The notes under the pieces: generated by a model | What the model was told of the DNA's origin: nothing | The model's input: the letters and a program-made list of their open reading frames with translations, nothing else | The model's database searches: none | Assembly (NCBI GenBank): GCA_964406155.1 | Contig: CAYOQR010000021.1 | Location: 1-64,000, forward strand | Source of the DNA: Dongia_B sp964406155 | Lineage (GTDB): Bacteria > Pseudomonadota > Alphaproteobacteria > Dongiales > Dongiaceae | DNA: 64,000 nt | Reading direction: 5' to 3' | Part shown: piece after piece, positions 27,630 through 36,176 of the stretch | How the letters are laid out: each line of letters starts with the position of its first letter | How positions within the stretch are numbered: position 1 is the stretch's first letter | Translations under genes and position numbers: made by a program

Positions 27630-28730
27630 TCAATGCGAATGCCGGTGATGCAAATCGGGGTAATGGGCATGGCTGTGCACCAGGCCCCCATGGCGATGCG
27701 GATGGGCGTGGGGCTCGGTGACGATCATCCCGGCGGGATGCTCGTGCTGGTGATGCGCGTCATGGACATGCAGATGGTCATGCTCCATCGGCTCGTGCTC
27801 ATGGTCGTGGTGATGCCGCTCGGTGAGATGCAGCCACAGCCCCATCGCCATCAGGGCGCCGCCGATGAGGAAGGGCACGGTCACCGCCTCATGCAGCAGC
27901 AGGATCGCCAGGGCCGCGCCGATGAAGGGCGCCAGCGCGTAATAGGCGCCGGTCCGCGCGGTGCCGAGATGGCGCAGCGCCAGGATGAAGAGGCTGAGCG
28001 AGACGCCATAGCCGAGGAAGCCCACCACGCTTGCGAAACCGATCGCCGACAGGCCCGGCAGATGCGCGCCGCTGCCCAGCGCGATCGCCACATTGACGCC
28101 ACCGGCGACGAGCCCCTTCGTCATCGCCACCTGCATGGGATCGGCCGCCGATACCTTGCGCGTGAGATTGTTGTCGATCGCCCAGCAGAGGCAGGCGCCG
28201 GCGATCAGCAGCGGCCCCATCACGCCCATTCCAGTCAAGCCGATTTCCAGCGATCCGCCACCCGCCCACGAATGGCCGCTCCAGATACCGGCCGGCAGCG
28301 AGAGCGCGACGGCACCGGCGACGATGGCCGCCGCGCCGAGGCCGATGCGCAGATCGACATTCTCCCGGAAGACGATCCAGGCAATGCCAAGGGTGAGGAC
28401 GCTTTCGAGATTGAGCAGCAAGGCGGTGGCAGAGGCCGGGCTCTGCGCCAGGCCGAACATCAGCAGAACCGGCCCCAGCATGCCGCCGAAGACGACCGCT
28501 CCCGCCAGCCAGGGCAGGTCCGCGCGGGAAAGGCCCGCCTCCTTGCCGCGCCAGACCAGCCGCGTCGCCGCCAGCCCCAGGCCGGAGCCGAGATAAAGCA
28601 GCCCCGCCAACAGCCAGGGCGAAGTCCCGCCGAGCAGGATCTTCGCGAGCGGCGCGCTGGCGCCGAACAGCGCCGCGGAAGCAAGGGCATAAACGATTCC
28701 GATCACGATTCCCTCATTTCGGCGACCCAT
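27630..28730 (-). CDS. EamA-family transporter with histidine-rich C-terminal tail
   Basis: 366 residues. About ten membrane helices in two EamA (DMT) repeats, starting GIVYALASAALFGASAPLAKILLGG and with WLLAGLLYLGSGLGL, typical of drug/metabolite transporters. The last ~65 residues form a cytosolic tail with about 25 His in HDHEHEP, HDHLHVHDAHHQHEH and HPHRHGG clusters, suggesting metal binding, perhaps Co, Ni or Zn. A GTG at 28706 is an alternative start but the spacing to GAGGGA is short. Substrate unknown. Confidence 0.85.
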   Translation of the reverse strand: MGRRNEGIVIGIVYALASAALFGASAPLAKILLGGTSPWLLAGLLYLGSGLGLAATRLVWRGKEAGLSRADLPWLAGAVVFGGMLGPVLLMFGLAQSPASATALLLNLESVLTLGIAWIVFRENVDLRIGLGAAAIVAGAVALSLPAGIWSGHSWAGGGSLEIGLTGMGVMGPLLIAGACLCWAIDNNLTRKVSAADPMQVAMTKGLVAGGVNVAIALGSGAHLPGLSAIGFASVVGFLGYGVSLSLFILALRHLGTARTGAYYALAPFIGAALAILLLHEAVTVPFLIGGALMAMGLWLHLTERHHHDHEHEPMEHDHLHVHDAHHQHEHPAGMIVTEPHAHPHRHGGLVHSHAHYPDLHHRHSH

Positions 28731-29211
28731 CCCGCTCGCCCATCATGTCAGATCATCATGTCCCCGGACAGATGTCCTTGACCTGTCCACATCACCGCCG
28801 AACCCGATCCCGCCGGCGAGTTTCCATGCCAGGGGCCTCACGCCAAGAACACCGCACGGCTTCTGCCATGGATTGCCCTGCCGACACATGTCGGCCTACG
28901 CCGACGGACGGGGAGAGCGGGGAGAGGGGTGGCGACGTCACGCGGGATCTTTGTAATCGAAATCTCTTTCGCATCGAAAGGCGCCCAGCACCGGGGCGAT
29001 CAGGCACGTCCACAACTCCGTCTCCATTTTAGCCGGACAGAAGTGGGCTTGACCCAGGGTCCATGGAAGATACAGCGAGGGGCTGGCGCCGGCATGCGGG
29101 ATGTATAAAGTGGGAACCGCCGCATCATCGTGACGTGTCATCGTGACCGCCCCAAGCCACGCATAGCACAGCCCGACCGCCGCATAGAGATCAACGCCCA
29201 AGGACCAGCAG
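28731..29211. repeat. Gap with REP-like fragments
   Basis: No gene. A family B half with ACATGTCGGCCTACGCCGAC lies at about 28880-28930, and a family A fragment (GGGCTTGACCCAGGGTCCATGG) at about 29040-29065. Confidence 0.65.
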
Positions 29212-30339
29212 ATGCCATCCGATCCGATCACCGATGCCGGAACAACGAGCGACGCGGCGCGTGACGCGGGCCTCGGCCTGGCCGGCGGCACGCCGTATCG
29301 GCGGGTCGGGTATCGCCAGGGACAGGCGGCGGATCCGACGCGACCGGACTGGGACGGCACGGGCGCGCGGCCCCTGCGCTGGGCCGCTTGGTATCCGGCG
29401 CCCGACGACGCAGCCGAGGACGACGCCCCGGCGCGCATCGCCGCCATTTCCTTCTTCGCCCTCGGCCCGGCCGCGCGTGATGCGATGCTCTCGCCGGCGC
29501 AGCGGCGCTACCCGGTGGTGCTGCTCTCGCATGGCACCGGCGGTGCCGCCTCCGGCTTCGACTGGCTGGCGCGCGCCCTCGCCTTGCGCGGTTTCATCGT
29601 CATCGCCGCCAATCATCACGGCAACACGGCGATGGAACGCTATCGCCCCGAGGGCTTCCTCGCCATGTGGGAACGGCCGCGCGATCTCAGCCTGCTGCTC
29701 GATCACCTTGCCGCGCATCCCGATTTCGCGGATCGCCTCGATCTCGACCGTATCGGCGTCGGCGGTTTCTCGGCCGGTGCCTATACCGCCACCGCCTTGC
29801 TCGGCGCCGTCACCCTGTTCTCGCAATTCCGGCCGCGCAACGCCGCCGATGCCGCGCAGATCAATCCCGGCGCAACGACGCCGCTCCCGAGCGGCCCGCG
29901 CGAATTCCCCGGCCTCGCCGCGCATCTGCCACGCCTCCTGGCCGAGAGCGCGGTCTTTCGCGCCTCCTGGGAGCGCATGTCGGCGGATTACCGCGATCCC
30001 CGCATCAAGGCGGCGCTGCTCTGTGCGCCGGGACGACCGGTGCGCAGCTTCAGCGAGGAAAGCCTCGCCGCTATCGACGTGCCGGCGCTGGTCGTCGCCG
30101 CCGCCGATGACACGGTGGCCCCGGCGGCGGATTGCGCAATCTGGCTGCAGCAGCGCCTGGCGCGCAGCCGGATCGAGATGCTCGGCCCCGGCACCGGCCA
30201 TTACGTCTTCCTGCCCGAGGCGACGCCGATCGGCCGCCGCACCGCGCCGGATATCTGCGTCGATGCACCGGGCGTCGATCGCCGCCGCATCCATGCCGGG
30301 ATCATCGCCGCCGCCGCCGCGCTCTTCGCCACACTCTGA
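29212..30339 (+). CDS. Alpha/beta hydrolase (dienelactone hydrolase / PAF-acetylhydrolase-like)
   Basis: 375 residues. Oxyanion region YPVVLLSHGTGG, nucleophile elbow GVGGFSAGAY (Ser near residue 187), acid candidate in VVAAADDTVAP and catalytic His in GTGHYVFLPEA. This matches the COG4188 group of predicted dienelactone hydrolases, which also resemble PAF acetylhydrolases. No signal peptide; the first 40 residues are variable. Substrate unknown. No operon partner. Confidence 0.87.
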   Translation: MPSDPITDAGTTSDAARDAGLGLAGGTPYRRVGYRQGQAADPTRPDWDGTGARPLRWAAWYPAPDDAAEDDAPARIAAISFFALGPAARDAMLSPAQRRYPVVLLSHGTGGAASGFDWLARALALRGFIVIAANHHGNTAMERYRPEGFLAMWERPRDLSLLLDHLAAHPDFADRLDLDRIGVGGFSAGAYTATALLGAVTLFSQFRPRNAADAAQINPGATTPLPSGPREFPGLAAHLPRLLAESAVFRASWERMSADYRDPRIKAALLCAPGRPVRSFSEESLAAIDVPALVVAAADDTVAPAADCAIWLQQRLARSRIEMLGPGTGHYVFLPEATPIGRRTAPDICVDAPGVDRRRIHAGIIAAAAALFATL

Positions 30340-30712
30340 CCGGCCTGATCGGCCGCGCGCCGATTTGCCGCACGCCGATCCACCGCGCGCCAACGCGATG
30401 AGCATCCGGCCCTAATCGCCCCATCAAGGCTTTTAGTCCTCCTTCATAACTGCCTTGACAAGCCGGCCGGCGGCGGCAGCGCGCGCTGTGACAGAGCGCT
30501 GTAAGCGCTGCCCTCTAGCCCTGAAAAGGTCGACAGGGGGTGAGCCTTGCGACAGTCGGTATGAGGCTGTGGTGCGTGTATTGCACCGTTTCCCGCCGGT
30601 CCCGCGCGGTCCTGCATCGCGCACGACCGGACCTGGGTGAGCCATGCCCGTCGCGATGCCACCTCCACCGCCTCGACCCCAGTTCTTACAAATTTGTAAT
30701 GGAGAGAGCCTT
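30340..30712. other. Gap with a 15-bp tandem repeat
   Basis: Three copies of GATC/T-GCCGCGCGCC-like 15-bp units at about 30345-30395. Further on are GCGCGC-rich palindromes (near 30478-30515). No gene recognised before the small secreted protein. Confidence 0.55.
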
Positions 30713-30979
30713 ATGAAAATTTTCCTTCCCGCCACCCTGCTGCTCGCTGCCCTGTCCGTCACCCCCGCCTTCATCGCCCCCGCGCGCGCCGACAGCCCGG
30801 TGCCCTGTGAGAAGGCGTTGTCGGATCTGCGTGCCGCCGCCGGCAAGGCGACGCTCAGCGATGCCGACAAGGCCAAGATCAAGGAACTGGAAGACAAGGG
30901 CATCGAGCGCTGCAACGCCGATGACGACAAGCGCGCCGACGATTTCTTCGCCCAGGCGATGAAGATCGTCGCCAAGTGA
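30713..30979 (+). CDS. Small periplasmic hypothetical protein
   Basis: 88 residues from ATG 30713 with GGAGAG upstream. Signal peptide MKIFLPATLLLAALSVTPAFIAPARA, cleavage near ARA-DS. The mature ~62 residues are helical and charged with two Cys (PCEKAL and IERCNADDD), possibly one disulfide. Found just before the COG4705-like membrane protein gene (68 bp apart) and possibly co-transcribed. Family not named with certainty. Confidence 0.75.
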   Translation: MKIFLPATLLLAALSVTPAFIAPARADSPVPCEKALSDLRAAAGKATLSDADKAKIKELEDKGIERCNADDDKRADDFFAQAMKIVAK

Positions 30980-31047
30980 TCGCGCCGTCGATCTGACCCT
31001 TCCCGTCATCCCCAGCTTTCCCCTCCAGCGTTCCAAGGAGAGTGCCG

Positions 31048-31869
31048 ATGTCCAGATCATCAACGTCCGGATCATCAACCCCACAAGCATCAACCCAAAC
31101 CCCGCTCACGACACAAGCCCCCAACCGGGTACCGAAGGTCACCGCCGATTTCTGGCTGATCAAGCTGCTGGCGGTGACGGTGGGCGAGACGGCGGCGGAC
31201 TATCTCGCCGTCAATCTGGGCCTCGGCCTCTCCACCACCTCGTGGATCATGGCGGGGCTGCTGGTGGTCGCCATCGTCCTGCAATTCGCCCAGCGGCGCT
31301 ATGTGCCGCTGTTCTACTGGCTGGCCGTCGTCATGATCAGCGTCGTCGGCACGCTGATCTCGGACAACCTGGTCGATAACCTCGGCGTCGCGCTGCAGAC
31401 CACCACCATCGTCTTCTCGCTCGCCTTGGCCGCGACCTTCATCATCTGGTATGCCGCCGAGCGCACGCTGTCGATCCACACCATCGTCACGACGCGGCGC
31501 GAGATCTTCTACTGGCTGGCGGTGCTGCTGACCTTTTCGCTCGGCACCTCAGCCGGCGACTGGTTCGCCGAAGTGCTCGGCCTCGGCTATCTCGCCACCG
31601 GCCTCGTCTTCGCCGGCATCATCGCCACCTCCGCCCTCGCCTATTACGGCCTGAAGATGAACGGCATCCTCTGTTTCTGGGTCGCCTATATCTTCACCCG
31701 TCCGCTCGGCGCGTCGGTCGGCGATCTCCTGTCGCAGCCGGTCGAATATGGCGGCCTCGGCTTCGGCACCATCATCACCAGCCTGATCTTCCTGACCTGC
31801 ATCGCCGCGCTGATCCTCTACATGACCGTCGGCCAGATGCGCGCTGCCGCATTCAGGAACGAGAGCTGA
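31048..31869 (+). CDS. COG4705-like integral membrane protein
   Basis: 273 residues from ATG 31048 (AAGGAG upstream). Residues 1-30 are a Ser/Thr/Gln-rich linker. Eight or so membrane helices follow, in two related halves each containing a W-[LI]-A-V-x-x-[ST]-x-G-[TS] element (FYWLAVVMISVVGTLISDN, FYWLAVLLTFSLGTSAGDW) and closing with FTRPLGASVGDLLSQP. These are hallmarks of the uncharacterised COG4705 family; transport function is suspected but unproven. Confidence 0.87.
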   Translation: MSRSSTSGSSTPQASTQTPLTTQAPNRVPKVTADFWLIKLLAVTVGETAADYLAVNLGLGLSTTSWIMAGLLVVAIVLQFAQRRYVPLFYWLAVVMISVVGTLISDNLVDNLGVALQTTTIVFSLALAATFIIWYAAERTLSIHTIVTTRREIFYWLAVLLTFSLGTSAGDWFAEVLGLGYLATGLVFAGIIATSALAYYGLKMNGILCFWVAYIFTRPLGASVGDLLSQPVEYGGLGFGTIITSLIFLTCIAALILYMTVGQMRAAAFRNES

Positions 31870-31889
31870 AAGGAGCGCCGTCCTCTCGC

Positions 31890-31970
31890 CGTTCCCTGTC
31901 CTAGTTCACTTCCCCTGTCCTAGTTCACGCCCCCTGTCCTAGCTCACACCCCTGTCCTAGCTCACCGGGC
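31890..31970. repeat. 18-19-bp tandem repeat, four copies
   Basis: CCTGTCCTAGTTCAC (or AGCTCAC) occurs four times with 2-4-base spacers, directly after the COG4705-like gene. Confidence 0.85.
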
Positions 31971-32210
31971 CTATCCGCTGATAGGCGTCCTACCCCCGGC
32001 CGGTCTTCCGGCCGGGGCCTCATCCAAACGGCTGATGACGCCGGCCCTGCCGCCGGTCATCATTGTGACATACCGGATACGGACCGGTGCCACGCTACCG
32101 AGTCTGACCACGAGGTCGGGCCCCGAGCGGGCACAGAGAACGCCCGTACCGGTCGAGGCTGGGACTGACGAAGAGTCGGCCGGCATGTTGCCCGGTATAC
32201 CACCGGACAT

Positions 32211-33389
32211 ATGCGGCCGCCGAATTCCTGTCGCATGACGCAGGAACGGATAAGCAGGGACGGCACGCATGGCACGGCACACATGGTGACGACACAGGAA
32301 GCACCCACGTCACGAGACGGGCTCACCGGATACACCGCCGCCAGATATACCGCCGGCACCGATCTCAGTGCGCGGTATCCCGATGTCTGGACGGCGGGCA
32401 TCCGGGCTTCCACCTTCCCACCCGATGCATCCTCAGCCGATCCTCGGGCGCCCGCTCCGCAGGCGTCCACTGCTCAGGTGCCTGGCCCGCGAGATGGAGA
32501 GCGGCAATCCGCGACGCCAAGCTGCTGCGGCGAGCCGCCGGCCATGATCCGCGCCCTGCACCATTACTGGCAGCGCCTCGGCGACGGCCAGGTGCCGGAG
32601 CGCCGGCAGATCGATCCCGCCACCCTGAAGCCGCTGCTGCCCTATCTGGAACTGGTCGAATTCGAGGACGCGCCGTTCCGCATCCGCTATCGCCTGACCG
32701 GCACCCAGATCGACCGCTGGAACGGCTTCAACATCACCGGCCGCTATCTCGACGAATTCGCGACGCTCGATCTCAGCGGCTCGGTGGGGTTCCTTCTGGC
32801 ACGCTATGCCGAATGCTGGCGCAGCGGCGAGGCCTTCATCGGCTGCCATGACTGGCCGCGCGCCCTGGAATCCGCATTCGGCCCCGCAGCACCGGGACAC
32901 GCACTGGGCCCGTCCTCCCCCGACGGCATACCGTTGCATCACCTGCGCATCTGGGTCGGCGCCTTCCCCTTGCGCATCGGCACGCGCATCCGCCAATGCC
33001 TGGTGATCGAGGATTACGAAGGCCTCTCCCGTGCACGCGAAGCGGTGCCCTGGATAGACCCCGATCCCGATCTGCCGCAATTCGGCACGCACTCGCCCGG
33101 CATGCACTCATCCAGCCCGGATCTCGGCCGGGAAACGGGCGGAGCTCCCGCCCCCCGCGCCGATCGCCGGCCTAATGGCCAGCAGCGCGATGACCGCAAG
33201 CGGGACGGCCCCGAGCGTGACGGTCATGCGCGTGACAGTCATGGGCGTGACAGCCATGCGCGTGATGGACGCGAGCGTAATGGCCCCGAGCGTGACGGTC
33301 ACAAGCGTGATGAACACGGTCGGGGCTGGCGCGAGAGCCTCTGGCTCAAGATCGGCTGGCACGGTATCGGCTGGAGCAACGATGGCTGA
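32211..33389 (+). CDS. PAS_5-domain protein with repeat-rich ends
   Basis: Up to 392 residues. The conserved part (about 112-275: ALHHYWQRLGDGQVPERRQIDP, LLPYLELVEFEDAPFRIRYRLTGTQI, then GRYLDEF and CLVIEDYEGLS) fits the PF07310 PAS domain common in Rhodospirillales. The in-frame ATG at 32544 begins exactly before this domain and may be the true start; the upstream 111 residues look non-conserved. After the domain come about seven pentapeptides (RDGPE RDGHA RDSHG RDSHA RDGRE) encoded by 15-bp repeats at about 33186-33329. Role unknown. Confidence 0.75.
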   Translation: MRPPNSCRMTQERISRDGTHGTAHMVTTQEAPTSRDGLTGYTAARYTAGTDLSARYPDVWTAGIRASTFPPDASSADPRAPAPQASTAQVPGPRDGERQSATPSCCGEPPAMIRALHHYWQRLGDGQVPERRQIDPATLKPLLPYLELVEFEDAPFRIRYRLTGTQIDRWNGFNITGRYLDEFATLDLSGSVGFLLARYAECWRSGEAFIGCHDWPRALESAFGPAAPGHALGPSSPDGIPLHHLRIWVGAFPLRIGTRIRQCLVIEDYEGLSRAREAVPWIDPDPDLPQFGTHSPGMHSSSPDLGRETGGAPAPRADRRPNGQQRDDRKRDGPERDGHARDSHGRDSHARDGRERNGPERDGHKRDEHGRGWRESLWLKIGWHGIGWSNDG

Positions 33390-33792
33390 CGGTGCGTGGC
33401 ACGGCAACCGGCGAGATGACCGGTATCGCAACCGAGGAAGCGGCGGCGATATCGTCGGCGGCAGAATCTCGACCGCCACGGCGCCGCGCGTGGCATCGCC
33501 AACCTATCTGCTGGACGATGGCGAGCCCTTGCCCTCGGCGGCCCTGACCGCCTTGCGCTGCACCGCCCGCTCCTCTTCCGAGCGCTCCTCCTCCGCGTAT
33601 CCCCGCCCCGATCCGCGCTCCAATCATTCGTGCCCGCCTCATCCGCGCCCCGCTCATCCTTGCGGGAGCTCTTCCAGCCGCGCCCCGTCTGGCCGCACCG
33701 CCCTCGCGCCCCTCGCCGATATCTGGCCCCTGCCGCCCGACCGCATCGACCTGCCGGGCCATATGCTCTCGCCCATCCACGTGCTGCGGTGA
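33382..33792 (+). CDS. Possible small hypothetical protein overlapping the PAS gene
   Basis: 136 residues from an ATG inside the last codons of the PAS gene (8-bp overlap), a usual arrangement for coupled genes. The C-terminus (LADIWPLPPDRIDLPGHMLSPIHVLR) looks protein-like, whereas the middle is Ser/Arg/Pro-rich. No family recognised, and the frame may be fortuitous. Confidence 0.3.
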   Translation: MADGAWHGNRRDDRYRNRGSGGDIVGGRISTATAPRVASPTYLLDDGEPLPSAALTALRCTARSSSERSSSAYPRPDPRSNHSCPPHPRPAHPCGSSSSRAPSGRTALAPLADIWPLPPDRIDLPGHMLSPIHVLR

Positions 33793-33949
33793 TGGCAGCG
33801 GATATGGCACGCGCCATCCACCGGTGAAATCGGGCACGCGCCTCTCATGTTCACGCCGATCTTACTTTGCGCCGGCCTTGCTTTACGCAGGCCTTCCTTC
33901 ACGTAGCCCCGCACGCAAGCGCGCCGCCGCATCCGGCTCCAGTCACTAA

Positions 33950-34078
33950 ATGAGAAGACGATTCAGCTTTCAGGCTGACGCAGAGCTGCATCAACCTGCA
34001 AATCTCGCGCGCTGGAGTCGGATGCTCCCAAGTGGAAACGCCGGGGCGATTTCACTTGGGAGGTGAAAGCATCGCGCC
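33950..34078. repeat. Dispersed inverted-repeat element (third family)
   Basis: Contains GACGATTCAGCTTTCAG, shared nearly exactly with the copy at 60268-60395, then arms 34025-34042 and 34045-34062 (CTCCCAAGTGGAAACGCC with GGCGATTTCACTTGGGAG). It abuts the carbonic anhydrase stop codon and may act as its 3' hairpin. Confidence 0.7.
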
Positions 34079-35062
34079 CTAGGAGAGCAGCTCGACCTTG
34101 CCGCTGGCAAGATCGTAATAGGCGGCGGCGACCTGCAGCTTCTCCGCCTTGATCAGGCCCACGAGAACCGGCGAGGCGGTGGCCAGGAGATGCGCCTGGA
34201 TCTCGGCATTGGCCCGGATCGCGGCGGTGAGGCCGGCATCTCCCGTCGCATCAGCCGCCCCGTTCCCCTTCTTCGCATCCATCCCCACCGTGTCGATGGC
34301 CGGGCGGATCGGTGCATAGAGCGCGCTGATCTGCCCCGGTACCTCCTTGCCCTCCATGCTCGCCTTCACGGCGCCGCAATTGCTGTGGCCCAGCACCAGG
34401 ATGACCCGCGTGCCCAGCACCGCCGCGCCATATTCCAGGCTGGCGATGATCTCCGGCGTCGCCACATTGCCGGCAACCCGGGTGACGAAGACATGCCCGA
34501 TGCTCTGGTCGAAGACCAGTTCCACCGGCACGCGGGAATCCGCGCAGGAGAGCACGGCGGCGAAAGGCTCCTGCTTCTCCGCCGTCTTCTGTTTCAGGAT
34601 GGTGAGGTCCTCGTCGAACGAGGTCAGGCGCTTCTGCACGAAGCGCTTGTTGCCGGCCATCATCCGCGCCAAGGCCTCGTCCGGCGAGATCGTCGCCTGC
34701 GCCAGCGCCGCACGCGGCCCCAGCACGGCGAGCGGCGCCGCGCCGAGGATCGCGCCACCCAGCGATGCGCCGCCCAGCCACGGTCCACCCAGCAATGGCC
34801 CAGCGAGCAACGGGCCGCCCACAGTCGCGGCCGTCGCGCCCGTTTGCAGGAAGCGGCGGCGGCTCAGGCGCGGCTGGCTCATGCCCATCATCACGCCCGC
34901 CATCGCATCCCCCATCACATCCGGGTCCGAGCTTCCACCCGCGCAGACCCCACAGCCGCAGGCGCCTCCCATGATATGATCGGCAGCGACATGATCCGCC
35001 GCGCCATGACCCACCGCGTCATGAGATGTGGAACGATGATCCATCGATTTGGCGAACCGCAT
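34079..35062 (-). CDS. Beta-class carbonic anhydrase, Tat-exported
   Basis: 327 residues from the ATG at 35062, preceded by GGGAGGGG; the frame extends 7 codons further. Zinc and active-site residues are seen as CADSR (Cys173, Asp175, Arg177) and HSNC (His226, Cys229) of the beta class, with GNVATPEIIASLEYGAAVLG. A twin-arginine motif SRRRFLQTGA lies at about 67-76, after an unusual 60-residue lead containing CGCGVC; a shorter start such as the Met just before SQPRLSRRRF is possible. The signal's hydrophobic part is built of 15-bp repeats (LAGPL LGGPW LGGAS LGGAI). Interconverts CO2 and bicarbonate in the periplasm. Confidence 0.92.
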   Translation of the reverse strand: MRFAKSMDHRSTSHDAVGHGAADHVAADHIMGGACGCGVCAGGSSDPDVMGDAMAGVMMGMSQPRLSRRRFLQTGATAATVGGPLLAGPLLGGPWLGGASLGGAILGAAPLAVLGPRAALAQATISPDEALARMMAGNKRFVQKRLTSFDEDLTILKQKTAEKQEPFAAVLSCADSRVPVELVFDQSIGHVFVTRVAGNVATPEIIASLEYGAAVLGTRVILVLGHSNCGAVKASMEGKEVPGQISALYAPIRPAIDTVGMDAKKGNGAADATGDAGLTAAIRANAEIQAHLLATASPVLVGLIKAEKLQVAAAYYDLASGKVELLS

Positions 35063-35337
35063 CCGCCCCTCCCGCACCGGCATGAAGACAACCAGAATGA
35101 AGACACTTGGGATGAAGACAACCGGAATGAAGGTAACAGGCTAGCACGAAAGCTCGGCGCCAGCCTAAGGGCCTAAAAACCTAGGCGAAGCACCGCGCGG
35201 CCGGCGCCGGACAGACGATACCGGGCCTGACGATACCCGGCAGAACGACGTCGCGCCGACCTGCGTTCGCAGCCAGCCTTTTAAACGGCTCAGCCGTTCA
35301 AACGACCCAACCCGCCAAGCGACGGGGTCCCAGCGCC

Positions 35338-35742
35338 ATGACGATCGACGGCCTCACCACCACCCGCAGCGCCTTCGGCCCGCAGGAAACCACCGACCGC
35401 CTGAAGCGCGAGATCGCCGCCGCCGGCCTGACGCTCTTCGCCGAAATCGACCACGCCGCCGGCGCGACAGAGGCCGGCCTCGACCTCCGCCCGACCAACC
35501 TGCTGATCTTCGGCAATGCCCGCGGCGGCACACCCCTCATGCAACAGAACCAGATGATCGGCCTCGACCTGCCCCTGAAAGCCCTCATCTGGCAGGACGT
35601 CGCGCAAGCCTGCTGGATCACCACCCCCGACCCCGCCTGGCTTGCCACCCGCTACGGCATCGCCGCACAGACACAGCCCGTCGTCGGGAAGCTCAGTGAG
35701 GTGTTGCAGGGGTTGGTGGAGAATGCGGCGAAGGGGTGTTGA
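35338..35742 (+). CDS. DUF302 family protein
   Basis: 134 residues. TVDRL-like opening (ETTDRLKREIAAAGLTLFAEIDHAAGA) and LLIFGNARGGTPLMQQN followed by GLDLPLKALIWQD are the DUF302 signature. No signal peptide. The family binds small ligands or is found with metal/redox genes; function unsettled. Last gene before the AT-rich island. Confidence 0.92.
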   Translation: MTIDGLTTTRSAFGPQETTDRLKREIAAAGLTLFAEIDHAAGATEAGLDLRPTNLLIFGNARGGTPLMQQNQMIGLDLPLKALIWQDVAQACWITTPDPAWLATRYGIAAQTQPVVGKLSEVLQGLVENAAKGC

Positions 35743-36176
35743 GGAGAGTGATTACGAGAAAGCAACCGCGACCGTCTCATGGTTCCGCGCCAGATTCATT
35801 AATGAGAAAAATTAGATTCACGTCCGCTTCAGTCGAATCGTAATTCAATTGGCTGACAAATTTTTCAGAGGGTGACTACACTTTACTTTATATACGCTAA
35901 CAAACGTGTAAGAGATTTTCTCTCCAGATCAATGACATAACTGCACCCGTCGAACCGCAACAGCTGGAACAAGCCGTGACTTAAGCAACTACAGGCTACT
36001 ACAGCAAGCGGTTTCATTACTTATGCTTGTAATCACATCGATATGGCATTAGTTTTTGTTACAAAAATAGAAATCTCCGGAACATGCGGAGACACCGAGC
36101 CACTGGGGGAGCAGCAGCCATGATAATTGGAAGCCGCAAAGTCAAACTAGCTAGTGACACAATTTAGCTGGGTCAT
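35743..36176. other. AT-rich left edge of the defence-like island
   Basis: GC content falls sharply at about 35,760. No gene of length is seen. A 6-bp stem TCTCCG/CGGAGA near 36070-36095 and several TTTATA-like tracts could hold the operon promoter. No clear direct repeat matching the right edge (about 39,170) was found by eye. Confidence 0.5.
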
